A stretch of DNA of 64,000 bases from Chitinophagales bacterium (GCA_020636645.1 JACJXO010000003.1:248001-312000); one strand, 5' to 3'; shown: positions 34,390 to 43,559, counted from the first letter of the stretch. Numbers and translations: made by a program. The notes: a model not told the origin generated them from the letters alone.

Positions 34390-35206
34390 CCCGGACATCT
34401 GAAAAGACTCCTTCAGCCATATCGTATCCCATTCCTTTTGACATCAGGTGAAAGACGAGGTGCTCCAGGCTGAGCATCCTTCCCGGAGTCTGTACAATGC
34501 TGTTGTATGCCAGCTTTCGGCCATCCATTATCACCACCTGACCGGAGCCTATCACTTCCAGATACCGATGCTGCCTGATGATGACTCCCGTATCCTCGCC
34601 AAGCCCGATCCCACACAGTTCAGGGTGTTCAGCTACGGCTACCATCAACCGGCCAAATCGCCCGCGGTTGATAAAATGAGAATCAATGATCGCCTCCCTG
34701 ATAAAGCCCAGCCCTTCAATAAGCCTGGCCTTGCCGTGCTTCAATGCTTCGGCAGGAGCGCCCCCATTGATCATATGTCTTGATTGTGCCATGGCCCCCG
34801 CACTGGTTCCGGCAATAACAAAATGTTCATCGTTCTGATGACGCTGTTGTAATAGCTGCAGCAACCCGGTTTCCAGAAAGGCCCTGCTGAGCCTGGCCTG
34901 ATTACCGCCAGACAACATAACGATATCAGCATGTTCCAGCCTGCTGAAATAGTCTTTTTTTTCTGTATCCTTTTTGGTGCGAATGGGCATGATTCGCACT
35001 TCACTGCAACCCAGATGGGTAAAGGCATGCAGGTACTCATTTCCGATCTGCCTGGGTATGCCTGAGGCGGTGGGTATCACCTCTACCACAGATTGCTTTC
35101 CTCTGGCCCTCGCCAATATCTGGCGGAGCACCTCCAGCTTCCCCTTGCTGTCTGTATTGCGTTCTTCTGCCCCCCCAACCGCTATCAGCACACCTTTTGG
35201 TACCAT
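34373..35206 (-). CDS. cphB: Cyanophycinase, cytoplasmic
   Basis: A 277-residue serine peptidase of family S51 that cuts cyanophycin into beta-Asp-Arg dipeptides. The nucleophile elbow GTSAGAM holds Ser135. The N-terminus (VLIAVGGAEERN) and MLSGGNQARL match the cyanophycinase family rather than dipeptidase E. No signal peptide is present, so the enzyme acts on intracellular polymer, unlike the secreted CphE type. The start is ATG 35206, 14 nt after an exact -7 box; the frame extends upstream to 35314 but lacks family similarity. It lies between the isoaspartyl peptidase and cphA genes and is divergent from cphA by 117 bp. Confidence 0.93.
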   Translation of the reverse strand: MVPKGVLIAVGGAEERNTDSKGKLEVLRQILARARGKQSVVEVIPTASGIPRQIGNEYLHAFTHLGCSEVRIMPIRTKKDTEKKDYFSRLEHADIVMLSGGNQARLSRAFLETGLLQLLQQRHQNDEHFVIAGTSAGAMAQSRHMINGGAPAEALKHGKARLIEGLGFIREAIIDSHFINRGRFGRLMVAVAEHPELCGIGLGEDTGVIIRQHRYLEVIGSGQVVIMDGRKLAYNSIVQTPGRMLSLEHLVFHLMSKGMGYDMAEGVFSDVRVMSDR

Positions 35207-35220
35207 ACACAAGTTTGCAG

Positions 35221-35228
35221 CAAAGTTA
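35221..35228 (-). promoter_or_regulatory. -7 box TAACTTTG of cphB
   Basis: An exact TAnnTTTG on the minus strand, 14 nt before the cphB ATG, in the short divergent region shared with cphA. It decides the cphB start in favour of 35206. Confidence 0.6.
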
Positions 35229-35323
35229 GAAGCCCCCCACAATTCGGCCTGCACATTTCCACACCGATGGTGGAAATAAAACCTTGTACAGGATTTCCGT
35301 ATTTTGGCAGTCACTTAACGTAT

Positions 35324-38002
35324 ATGAAAATACTGGAAACCAGGGTCATGAAAGGCCCGAACTACTGGAGCATACGCAGACACAAACTGGTGGTCATGCG
35401 ACTGGATCTTGAAGACCTGGAAGAAAAGCCCACCAATGCTATTCCGGGTTTCCGCGAACAGCTGGAAAAGCACATTCCCAGTCTCTGGGAACACCGTTGC
35501 AGCGAAGAAGAAAAAGGCGGATTCTTCAAGCGGGTGGAAGAAGGTACCTGGATGGGCCATGTGGTAGAGCATGTGGCACTGGAATTACAAACCCTGGCTG
35601 GCCTGGATACCGGATTTGGCCGCACCCGCGGAACCGGCGAAAAAGGGATCTATAATGTGGTCTATTCCTACCTGGAAGAGAAGACCGGCATCTATGCCGG
35701 GCAGGTGGCAGTTGATTTCTGTCAGGCGCTGGTGACTGGTGATGAGTTTGACCTGGGTCCGCATATCCAGCGCATGCGGGAGATCCGCGAAAGAGAAAGA
35801 CTGGGCCCCTCCACAGGCAGCATTGTGGAAGAAGCACTCAAGCGTGATATTCCATACATTCGCCTTAATCGCCACTCTCTGGTGCAGCTTGGCTGGGGCG
35901 TCAACCAAAGGAGAATACAGGCTACAATTGCCTCCACTACCTCGAATATTGGTGTAGAGATAGCCTGTGATAAAGAGGAAACCAAGAACCTGCTGCAACA
36001 GCTTAACGTGCCGGTTCCAAAAGGTGATACTGCCTATGATGAAGAAGACCTCGAACGCATCATCAAACGCATCGGATACCCCATCGTCATCAAGCCACTG
36101 AATGGCAATCATGGCCGCGGCTCTACTATGCATATCATGACCTGGGATGATGCCGTAGCCGCTCTCAAGAAAGCCAAGGAAATTTCCCGATGGGTCATTG
36201 TGGAGCAATTCATCACCGGATATGATTACCGTCTGCTGGTCATCAACCACCAGTTCGTGGCCGCTGCTTTGCGTAAGCCTGCAGCAGTAACCGGTGATGG
36301 CAAACGAACCATCGCTCAGCTGGTGGAAGAAACCAACCAGGATCCGCGACGAGGTTACGGACATGAGAATGTGCTCACCACCATCAAACTGGATGACCAT
36401 ACTGACAGGCTACTGGAGAAAATGGGCATGACCATAAACTCAGTTCCTGCAGCCGGCGAAGAGGTCTTCCTGAAATCAACAGCCAATCTTTCAACCGGCG
36501 GAACTGCAACCGATGTAACAGAGCATGTGCATCCGTATAATGTCTTCACTGCTGAACGCATTTCTCGCCTGGTTGGCCTGGACATTTGCGGGATCGATAT
36601 CATGAGCCCCGATATCTCTGAAGCCATGACTGATAACCGCGGTGTCGTTCTCGAAGTGAATGCTGCACCGGGATTCCGTATGCACCTGGCACCTTCCGAT
36701 GGCATTGCCAGAAATGTGGCTGAACCGGTTGTGGACATGCTGTTTCCAAGCGGCAGCCAGGGAAGGATCCCGATCATTGCAGTAACAGGAACCAACGGAA
36801 AGACCACCACCACCAGGCTCAATGCGCATATTGCCAAGACGATGGGCTACAAGGTTGGTTTTACTACCTCCGATGGCATATATATCCAGAATCGTATGCT
36901 GGAAAAGGGTGATTGTACCGGTCCACTCAGCACGAAATTCGTCCTGATGGATCCCACCATCGATTATGCCGTGCTGGAATGCGCCAGAGGCGGACTGCTA
37001 AAAGCCGGATTGGGATTCGATAAATGTGATATCGCTATTGTCACCAATGTGACCGCCGATCATATCGGCCTCAAAGACATCAACTCTGTGGAAGAGATGG
37101 CGAAGGTGAAAGGAGTTGTACCCGAAACGGTGAAGAAAAACGGATATGCCATTTTGAATGCCGATGATGACCTGGTATTCGGTATGCGTAAGAACCTGGA
37201 CTGCAACATCGTCTTGTTCAGCATGGATGAAAACAATGCTCGTGTAAAAGCACATTGCGACCGGGGCGGCGTGGCTGCCGTACTGGAAGACGGATGGGTG
37301 AGCATTATCAAAGGAACCTGGAAGATTCGTATTGAAAAAGTGGTGAATATTCCGCTTACTCTCGGTGGTAAAGCAGTGTTCATGATCCAGAACATCCTGC
37401 CCTGTATCGCTGCCGCATTCGTGCAGGGCTTCAAAGTGGAAGATGTCAGGCTGGCACTCAACACCTTTATCCCCTCACCTACCATGACACCGGGAAGAAT
37501 GAATGTGTTCCAGTTCAAACACTTTGAAGTGCTGGTTGACTTTGCTCATAACCCGGATGGGTTTGAAGCCATCAGCAAATACCTGGAAAAAGTAGATGCC
37601 CATCCAAAAGTAGGACTGATCGCTGCTGCCGGCGACCGCCGGGATGAAGACATCCGGGAGCTGGGGCGTATTGCAGGTCGCACGTTTGATGAGGTTGTTA
37701 TCAGACAAGACAAGAACCTCCGGGGAAGAACCGATATCGAGATCATGAATCTCATCAAAGAAGGTATCACAGAAGTGAACCCGGACATGCCGGTGATCTG
37801 CATCAACCCGGAAGCTGATTCCATCAAACATGTGATCGAAAATGCAGTAAAAGGAAGTCATATAACTATTTTGAGCGATGTGATAGCCGAAGCACTTGAC
37901 CTCATCCTGCAGTATAAAGAAAAAGATGATGAATTCGCTTTCCATAAAGAGGAGATCCCAAACAGACATGAAGCCGGTGCTGCTTCTCAGCAAAGCCAGT
38001 GA
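35324..38002 (+). CDS. cphA: Cyanophycin synthetase (CphA1 type)
   Basis: An 892-residue synthetase that builds multi-L-arginyl-poly-L-aspartate from Asp, Arg and ATP, without ribosomes. The order is an N-domain (1-160), an ATP-grasp domain adding Asp (VPVPKGDTAYDEED near 229, GYPIVIKPLNGNHGRGST near 250, then VLEVNAAPGFRMH) and a Mur-ligase-like domain adding Arg, with P-loop GTNGKTTTTR from residue 489 and DFAHNPDGFEAI later. Length fits CphA1 (about 870-900). The N-domain has H79-V-V-E82-H83, matching the HxxEH site that, as I understand it, makes primers in some CphA1 enzymes. ATG 35324 gives the family's usual N-terminus (MKILETRVMKGPNYWS). It is divergent from cphB. Confidence 0.96.
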   Translation: MKILETRVMKGPNYWSIRRHKLVVMRLDLEDLEEKPTNAIPGFREQLEKHIPSLWEHRCSEEEKGGFFKRVEEGTWMGHVVEHVALELQTLAGLDTGFGRTRGTGEKGIYNVVYSYLEEKTGIYAGQVAVDFCQALVTGDEFDLGPHIQRMREIRERERLGPSTGSIVEEALKRDIPYIRLNRHSLVQLGWGVNQRRIQATIASTTSNIGVEIACDKEETKNLLQQLNVPVPKGDTAYDEEDLERIIKRIGYPIVIKPLNGNHGRGSTMHIMTWDDAVAALKKAKEISRWVIVEQFITGYDYRLLVINHQFVAAALRKPAAVTGDGKRTIAQLVEETNQDPRRGYGHENVLTTIKLDDHTDRLLEKMGMTINSVPAAGEEVFLKSTANLSTGGTATDVTEHVHPYNVFTAERISRLVGLDICGIDIMSPDISEAMTDNRGVVLEVNAAPGFRMHLAPSDGIARNVAEPVVDMLFPSGSQGRIPIIAVTGTNGKTTTTRLNAHIAKTMGYKVGFTTSDGIYIQNRMLEKGDCTGPLSTKFVLMDPTIDYAVLECARGGLLKAGLGFDKCDIAIVTNVTADHIGLKDINSVEEMAKVKGVVPETVKKNGYAILNADDDLVFGMRKNLDCNIVLFSMDENNARVKAHCDRGGVAAVLEDGWVSIIKGTWKIRIEKVVNIPLTLGGKAVFMIQNILPCIAAAFVQGFKVEDVRLALNTFIPSPTMTPGRMNVFQFKHFEVLVDFAHNPDGFEAISKYLEKVDAHPKVGLIAAAGDRRDEDIRELGRIAGRTFDEVVIRQDKNLRGRTDIEIMNLIKEGITEVNPDMPVICINPEADSIKHVIENAVKGSHITILSDVIAEALDLILQYKEKDDEFAFHKEEIPNRHEAGAASQQSQ

Positions 38003-38004
38003 TC

Positions 38005-38430
38005 ATGGCTGAGAACAAGACACAAAAGAACAATGGCTCTGTGGCTGAATTTATAGCATCTGCAGAACCATCGGCAAGAAGAGAAGACCTTCAGCAGGTG
38101 GTTGATATGATGCATAAGATCACCGGACTGGAACCTGATATGTGGGGCGACAGCATCATCGGTTTCGGATCATATGCCTATCGGTATGAAAGTGGTCGGG
38201 CTGCCGAATGGTTTCTGGTTGGTTGTTCTCCCCGCAAACAGGCCCTTACCTTGTATCTGATGGCCGGCCATGAACGCTTCCCTGACCTCATGCGCAGACT
38301 GGGGAAATATAAGACTGGCAAAGCCTGTCTGTACATCAACAAACTGGCTGATGTGAACCGTGATGTGCTGCACGAACTCATTGCTGCTGCCTACCACTAC
38401 ATGAACGACAAATACAATAACAAGGCATGA
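38005..38430 (+). CDS. DUF1801-family protein (YdhG-like)
   Basis: A 141-residue cytoplasmic protein of the DUF1801 superfamily. Its signature elements are present: an N-terminal VAEFIASAEPSARREDLQQVV, the MWGDSIIGFGSYAYRY segment that marks the family, and the middle LTLYLMAGHERFPDLMRRLGKYKTGKACLYINKLADV. The family's function is unknown, and the fold is that of small YdhG/YobT-like proteins. The ATG lies 3 nt after the cphA stop, so the two are almost certainly co-transcribed. Whether it has any part in cyanophycin metabolism is open. GTG 37999, which overlaps the cphA stop, would add two residues and is less likely. Confidence 0.86.
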   Translation: MAENKTQKNNGSVAEFIASAEPSARREDLQQVVDMMHKITGLEPDMWGDSIIGFGSYAYRYESGRAAEWFLVGCSPRKQALTLYLMAGHERFPDLMRRLGKYKTGKACLYINKLADVNRDVLHELIAAAYHYMNDKYNNKA

Positions 38431-38449
38431 TTGTTGCCGCATTCCACAC

Positions 38450-39994
38450 ATGAAAAAACTTACCCTCCTGGCGCTGTTCCTGTCTGTATTAACATCATTG
38501 CAAGCCCAGGAATCAGAATTGTCGGAAGGAATCCTGTTCGATGGAGAACCATATCTGGCGATGGATCCCCAGAACCCGCAACATATGGTGGTGGCATGGA
38601 TGGGATACGCCTGGCTGAACAGGATTGCCATACACTACAGGGTGACCTTTGATGGTGGTAACACCTGGAGTCCTCCAGCTTTCATTCCGCATCAGGTAGA
38701 TGGTTATACCTGCGCTGATCCTTCTCTGGCATTCGACAGCGAGGGCAGGGTGTTCGTTTGCTATATTGATTACATCGAAGACGGTTCTGCGGGTGCGGTA
38801 TATGTGCGACGGTCTGACGACGGAGGGCTTACCTGGAATGATGCCGTCGAGGTCATCAGTGTGGAGGAAGACCCGGGTGAATATCCCCTTGACCGGCCCT
38901 GGATGGCCATCGACCGTTCCGGTGGTCCAAATGATGGCAACATCTATATCAACACCAAGCCCGCTCCCTGGGAACCCATCCCCAATGCCTCCTACTTCAT
39001 CCGGTCAACCGATGGCGGAGCCTCCTTTGAAGACTGGGTATATACCGATGCCCCCGGCTGGAGTGTCGGTGATTTTATCGCATCGCCGATGGCTGTACCA
39101 ACCGTGGGTTCTGATGGCCTTCTGCATATTGCCTATCCCGGATGGGATCCTGCTGAAAGCCTCATCCCCCGGATCATGCTGGCCAGCAGTGATGATGGGG
39201 GAAATGCTTTCAGTTATAACACCATTTTAGAGGTAACCGGAGGTGGTGTGGATGACACGCTTCCCAAATTGGGCTACAGCATATACTCAGACCCGACAAA
39301 TCCTGACCATATCATCATCGTATATATGGCAGACTATCTGGCGGATGTAGATATATACCTGCTCGAAACACCGAACGGCGGAGCAACCTGGAATGAACCT
39401 GTCAGGGTGAATGCAGATACCCCCGGAAACGGGATCATGCAAGACCTGGGTTGGGGAGCGTTCAATCAGACCGGCGATTTTCTGGTTAGCTGGCGTGATC
39501 GCCGCAATGCAGGAATGGAAGGATACCAGCTCCCGGCTGAGATCAAAGGAAGAGTTTGGCATGCAGGCGACACATGGAGTGATGAATTCAATTTTAGTGA
39601 AACTGCAGCTCCGCACAATGAAATATTGAATGGAAATGGCAACGACTTCATGGGTTGTGCCTTGTCAGAAGACACTGCATTCGCCGTATGGGGAGATGCC
39701 CGTGATGGCATACTGCGAATATGGTTTGCCAAAAAGAGCATGGCAGACAGTAGCGTATGGCTGCTGGATCTCAATCAGATGCCGCCTCTGGAGGTGTACC
39801 CGAATCCTGCCAATGACCTGATTCAGGTAAAAACAAATATACCTTCAAAAGCTGCTGTGTTTGACATACACGGATCATTGCTTTTCACGACCATTGTGGG
39901 TAACAACCAACCGCTTTTAATTTCGCAGTTGCCTCCTGGAAGATACCAGATCAGAACAAGCTCTGGTCAGACAGCAACTTTCATTAAGGAATAA
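38450..39994 (+). CDS. BNR/sialidase-like beta-propeller protein with T9SS sorting domain
   Basis: A 514-residue secreted protein. A signal peptide (MKKLTLLALFLSVLTSLQAQ) is followed by a six-bladed propeller with repeated Asp-box motifs: FDGGNTWSPP, SDDGGLTWND, STDGGASFED, SDDGGNAFSY and PNGGATWNEP. A type A T9SS sorting domain ends the protein (VYPNPANDLIQV ... PPGRYQIRTS). The sialidase arginine triad and nucleophile Tyr cannot be identified with confidence, so binding rather than hydrolysis is possible. Export via the T9SS is expected. It begins 19 nt after the DUF1801 gene and may be co-transcribed with cphA. Confidence 0.87.
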   Translation: MKKLTLLALFLSVLTSLQAQESELSEGILFDGEPYLAMDPQNPQHMVVAWMGYAWLNRIAIHYRVTFDGGNTWSPPAFIPHQVDGYTCADPSLAFDSEGRVFVCYIDYIEDGSAGAVYVRRSDDGGLTWNDAVEVISVEEDPGEYPLDRPWMAIDRSGGPNDGNIYINTKPAPWEPIPNASYFIRSTDGGASFEDWVYTDAPGWSVGDFIASPMAVPTVGSDGLLHIAYPGWDPAESLIPRIMLASSDDGGNAFSYNTILEVTGGGVDDTLPKLGYSIYSDPTNPDHIIIVYMADYLADVDIYLLETPNGGATWNEPVRVNADTPGNGIMQDLGWGAFNQTGDFLVSWRDRRNAGMEGYQLPAEIKGRVWHAGDTWSDEFNFSETAAPHNEILNGNGNDFMGCALSEDTAFAVWGDARDGILRIWFAKKSMADSSVWLLDLNQMPPLEVYPNPANDLIQVKTNIPSKAAVFDIHGSLLFTTIVGNNQPLLISQLPPGRYQIRTSSGQTATFIKE

Positions 39995-40003
39995 AGCCGG
40001 CGT

Positions 40004-41335
40004 TTACACACTTGCCTTCTTCCAGTTACCTGTTCGCAGATAATAGTAACTCAATATAGCAAGCACCAGCCAGTAAAGAAATTCACTGGTCCAGGCAACA
40101 GTTAGTGGAACCTGCATGATGGGAATCAATACGATCACATAGGCCATATAAATGATCAGGGTGATCAGTTCCAGCAACAACGAATAACGGGTAGCCCCCG
40201 TGCCTGTAACAGCACGGAACAAAACACTGGCAGTGGCCATCATGAACAGACAGGCTCCGGTTATACGCACCGGATTTCTGGCCAGTTCCCGGATCTCCGG
40301 ATCATTGGTAAACAGTCCGGTGAACAGGTCAGGAAACACCAGAATAGCTATGCAAAAGATCATCGAAAAACCGATGCTGATGCGCAGGATCTTCCCCAAC
40401 ATCGGAAACATCTCTTCATGCCTGCCCTGACCCAGCAAATTACTCACCAGGCTGTTGGTGGCATTGGCTATTCCCCAGGTGGTCACCCCCAGCACCATGT
40501 AAACTTCTTTGGCCACATTGGACGCTGCCAGCGCACCACTGCCCATTTTTTCAATGAACAGAAAAAAGATGACCCAGGTACCTGTACTCAGCAAATGCTG
40601 CAAGACCACTGGCCCTGATAGTTTTAGACCAGAGTACACAAGATCCCATTCAAACCGCCTGAAGTGAAACAGATGAAACCGTTTTCTGTATGGCGAGAAC
40701 CACAGATAGATAAAGTTGATCAGCATGGCAGCCGTACTGCTTATGAGCGCTGCCATCCCGGAACCTGCTATGCCCATTTCAGGAAACCCCAGTTTGCCGA
40801 ATACCAGGTTGTAGTGAAAGAAGACATTGATGATCAGCATGATCAGAGCACTCCAGGAAATGATGCGGTTGTTGCCAATAGAAGTGTAAAATGCGATCAG
40901 GGTAAAAGCCACCGCTGCAAATACGATCTCCGGACCCCGGTACCGCAGATACAACAGCCCCGCATCAAATACAGCATCAGACTGGAACAAAGGTCTCAGC
41001 AACCCGGGTGCCAGCCAAACCAGAAAAGCATAAAGCAAAAGACCAACACCAAACATGAATACCATGTTGCTGTTGAAAACCCTGCCTATCAGTTCTGACT
41101 TATTCTCACCTGCCCTTCTGGCTATGATGATCTGAAAACCGACCGACAGGCCATAGGGAATCATGGTCAGGGTAATGTAGATCAGGGCAGCTATGCCACT
41201 GGCTGCCAGCTCGGTTTCACCTACACGTCCCATAAAAGCCACCCCGATCAGGTTGATGATGTTATTGAACAATGCGGTCAGCATCAACGGCAGAGAGATC
41301 GTCAAGATCTGGCGATAGGTTACCTGAAGCTGCAT
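40004..41335 (-). CDS. MATE-family multidrug/organic cation efflux transporter
   Basis: A 443-residue inner-membrane antiporter with twelve hydrophobic segments arranged in two MatE halves. The N-terminal ISLPLMLTALFNNIINLIGVAFMGRVGETELAASGIA is the classic MATE opening, and the second half begins near LKLSGPVVLQHLLSTGTWVIFF. Such proteins export cationic drugs or metabolites using Na or H gradients; the substrate cannot be inferred. It is convergent with the sialidase-like gene. The 210-bp gap upstream (41336-41545), shared with the next plus-strand gene, holds only promoter-like AT-rich sequence (TTG near 41495 and TATTATTG near 41515). Confidence 0.93.
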   Translation of the reverse strand: MQLQVTYRQILTISLPLMLTALFNNIINLIGVAFMGRVGETELAASGIAALIYITLTMIPYGLSVGFQIIIARRAGENKSELIGRVFNSNMVFMFGVGLLLYAFLVWLAPGLLRPLFQSDAVFDAGLLYLRYRGPEIVFAAVAFTLIAFYTSIGNNRIISWSALIMLIINVFFHYNLVFGKLGFPEMGIAGSGMAALISSTAAMLINFIYLWFSPYRKRFHLFHFRRFEWDLVYSGLKLSGPVVLQHLLSTGTWVIFFLFIEKMGSGALAASNVAKEVYMVLGVTTWGIANATNSLVSNLLGQGRHEEMFPMLGKILRISIGFSMIFCIAILVFPDLFTGLFTNDPEIRELARNPVRITGACLFMMATASVLFRAVTGTGATRYSLLLELITLIIYMAYVIVLIPIMQVPLTVAWTSEFLYWLVLAILSYYYLRTGNWKKASV

Positions 41336-41545
41336 AGTTCTGGTTGGCTGGACAGCGTTTCACCGTTTTGTCAAATTCCTGTTTCCGGAACCTGCCTGCA
41401 CAATGAAAGGAGCCATCAGACGTGAAGATAAGCACAAACCTTACCTGCTTGTTACCCCTTGTGTTAACTCGAAGTAAAGAATGGTCTGTGAAGATTGTTA
41501 TCGTGGAAAAATAGTATTATTGCGGTGCTATAATCAAACTCCTGT

Positions 41546-42190
41546 ATGAACAAATCGCTCTCCAGAATTCTGATGATCGTGCTGGGAATCCTGATCATAT
41601 TTCTGATCTACCAGACAGTAACAGGTATCAAAGGCCCTATTGAATTTGACAAGGAAAGCAAGGCTCGCTACGAAGAGGTGGAAAAGCGCCTTGACGCCAT
41701 TCGCAATATGCAGTTCACCTATAAGGAGGCTACAGGAAAATATGCTTCTACCTGGGATAGTCTGATGATGGTCATCAACCATGACAGCTTATCCATCCAG
41801 CGTAAAATACTGATTCCTAAGAGCAGCTATGATGCTAATGTTTACGGCCCCAATCCTAAGCTGGCAGATGACACCACCAAATATGAAGTGGTAAGCCACT
41901 CTATGGTTTCCATCAGAGACACCCTCACCAAGATCATTCCCTATAAACTGGAAGACATCAGCATCATTCCCTTCAGTGACGGAGCAAAATTCTATATGAA
42001 GTCTGATATCATTGAAGCAGGTGGCGGAAGGATCAAAGTGCCTGTATTTGTGGTTACCGCCCCCAACAGACTGATCCTGAAAGGACTTGATGAAAAGTAT
42101 TTCAACGCCGAAGCCGGCTACCAGCTGGGAAGTCTCTATGAGACCACCACAGAGTTTGCTTATAAACGAGACGGTGTAGAGTACGAATAA
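41546..42190 (+). CDS. Membrane-anchored hypothetical protein, 214 aa
   Basis: No named family recognised. A single N-terminal membrane helix (SRILMIVLGILIIFLIYQTV, residues 5-24) is followed by a coiled, charged stretch (FDKESKARYEEVEKRLDAIRNMQ) and a roughly 150-residue extracytoplasmic domain with alternating strands. The layout resembles pilin-like or envelope-anchored proteins with one membrane helix continuing into a coiled coil. It lies 38 nt before the DUF3822 gene, so it may be the first gene of a run leading to rsmD and coaD. A one-mismatch -7 box (TATTATTG) with a TTG 17 nt upstream supports the start at 41546. Confidence 0.72.
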   Translation: MNKSLSRILMIVLGILIIFLIYQTVTGIKGPIEFDKESKARYEEVEKRLDAIRNMQFTYKEATGKYASTWDSLMMVINHDSLSIQRKILIPKSSYDANVYGPNPKLADDTTKYEVVSHSMVSIRDTLTKIIPYKLEDISIIPFSDGAKFYMKSDIIEAGGGRIKVPVFVVTAPNRLILKGLDEKYFNAEAGYQLGSLYETTTEFAYKRDGVEYE

Positions 42191-42228
42191 GCCGGTAAAA
42201 CGCTCCTGTTTTACGAACTTTGCCGGAC

Positions 42229-43029
42229 ATGGAAGTGTTCCGTCATACCGATTTCGATCCTGCATTTACCGCCCACCTGGAGTTATACCTGCAGTTGCGG
42301 TCAAATGGTTTTACCTATGCCTGTACGGAGCCTGACAATAACAGGCTGATGCTGCTTAACAACCTGGATCTGAGTGGTGAGATCTCAGATCCGGATGAAA
42401 AAAGAATGATCGGAGAGCTGTCAAAAGAAGACCTTGTGTTCCTGCCTGCAGCCAGACGCACCGTTATCTGGAGCCACCTTCCTTTCAGCCTCTTCCCTGC
42501 TGAGATCGGTGCAGGTGATATCGAAAAACAAGCTTCGTTGCTGCTGGATCTTTCCGGTCAGCAGATATGCCAGGACCGATATGACGAACTGGTTGTTGCA
42601 TTTGCCCTTCCGGTAAATATCTATAGCCGCTACCGGGATCTTTTTCCGGGGGCAGTGCACCGGCATCTGGCGGGCAGTTTGCTGTCATCAAACGCAGAAG
42701 ATCATGTCATCCACATGGTCATACAGGAACATCTTGTTCTTCTCTCTGTACGGATAGACGGAAAACTGCATCTGGCCAACTCCTACCGGTTTCAAACTAC
42801 CGATGAGTTTCTGTACTTTCTGCTCCTTGCAACTGAACAAACAGGTTTTGACCGTGAAAACGGCAGCGTGATCTTGAGTGGTCAGGTTGCGGAAGATGGA
42901 AAACTATTTCAGGAAACTGCCAAATTCTTTAACCATATCAGACTGGAAACAAGTGAACTCTGGCCTGACACAGCCGATCATGAAACCTTGCCACAGTATT
43001 TCACCCCCTTATTAAAAATGATGTCATGA
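42229..43029 (+). CDS. DUF3822-family protein
   Basis: A 266-residue cytoplasmic protein of a family found next to rsmD and coaD in Bacteroidota. It has an actin-like/ASKHA-like appearance in its repeated strands (SLLLDLSGQQICQDRY, HMVIQEHLVLLSVRIDGKLHLANSYRF, GSVILSGQVAEDGKLF), but function is not established. The start is placed at ATG 42229 because a near-consensus -7 box GAACTTTG (42215-42222) lies 6 nt upstream and would overlap the alternative TTG at 42220. It overlaps rsmD by 4 nt (ATGA), which indicates translational coupling. Confidence 0.8.
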   Translation: MEVFRHTDFDPAFTAHLELYLQLRSNGFTYACTEPDNNRLMLLNNLDLSGEISDPDEKRMIGELSKEDLVFLPAARRTVIWSHLPFSLFPAEIGAGDIEKQASLLLDLSGQQICQDRYDELVVAFALPVNIYSRYRDLFPGAVHRHLAGSLLSSNAEDHVIHMVIQEHLVLLSVRIDGKLHLANSYRFQTTDEFLYFLLLATEQTGFDRENGSVILSGQVAEDGKLFQETAKFFNHIRLETSELWPDTADHETLPQYFTPLLKMMS

Positions 43030-43559
43030 GGGTGATCTCAGGTAACCTCAGGGGCAGGCGTTTTCAGCCTCCTGCAAAGATCCCTGCCAGACCAACCACA
43101 GACATTGCCAAAGAAGGCCTTTTTAATATTCTATCCAACAGGATAGACCTGGCCAATACCTCTTTCCTGGATCTGTTTGGCGGCACCGGAAGCATCTCTT
43201 ACGAAATGGGATCACGCGGTTGCAGTGATATGCTGCTGGTAGAAAAAGATCCAAAAAGTGCTGCATTCATTCGCAAACAGGCAGAAGAATTCGGGCTTGA
43301 CCTTCAGGTGATGCAGATGGATGTATTCGAATACATTCGCTCTGCCTCTGCTTCCTACAGCCTCATATTTGCTGGACCACCATACGGACTGCCCAACCTG
43401 GATAAGATTCCTGACCTTATCATGGAGAAAGGACTGCTGGCTTCAGGCGGTTGGCTGATACTCGAACATAATCCGAACCATCACTTTGACGAACACCCGA
43501 ACCTGAAGATGAAACGAAACTACGGCACCACCATATTCAGTATATTTGAAATGCCATGA
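43026..43559 (+). CDS. rsmD: 16S rRNA (guanine-N2)-methyltransferase RsmD, with altered motif IV
   Basis: A 177-residue Rossmann-fold methyltransferase that modifies G966 (E. coli numbering) of 16S rRNA. The family opening RVISGNLRGRRFQ and the AdoMet-binding loop FLDLFGGTGSISYEMGSRG are intact. Motif IV is unusual: residues 117-120 read GPPY, whereas the family has (D/N)PPY, where the acidic or amide residue contacts the target amino group. The codon is GGA, two changes away from GAC or GAT. The rest of the protein is well conserved in length and order. It overlaps both neighbours by ATGA, inside DUF3822-rsmD-coaD. Confidence 0.88.
   Translation: MRVISGNLRGRRFQPPAKIPARPTTDIAKEGLFNILSNRIDLANTSFLDLFGGTGSISYEMGSRGCSDMLLVEKDPKSAAFIRKQAEEFGLDLQVMQMDVFEYIRSASASYSLIFAGPPYGLPNLDKIPDLIMEKGLLASGGWLILEHNPNHHFDEHPNLKMKRNYGTTIFSIFEMP

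Noticed and set aside
35585..36400. Minus-strand open frame of 271 codons inside cphA
   Set aside because: It is antisense to the ATP-grasp region of cphA, which is conserved. No independent coding signal is visible.
38450..39994. Calling the BNR protein a true sialidase
   Set aside because: Asp-boxes are present, but the catalytic Arg triad and Tyr cannot be identified by reading, so only a sialidase-like propeller is claimed.
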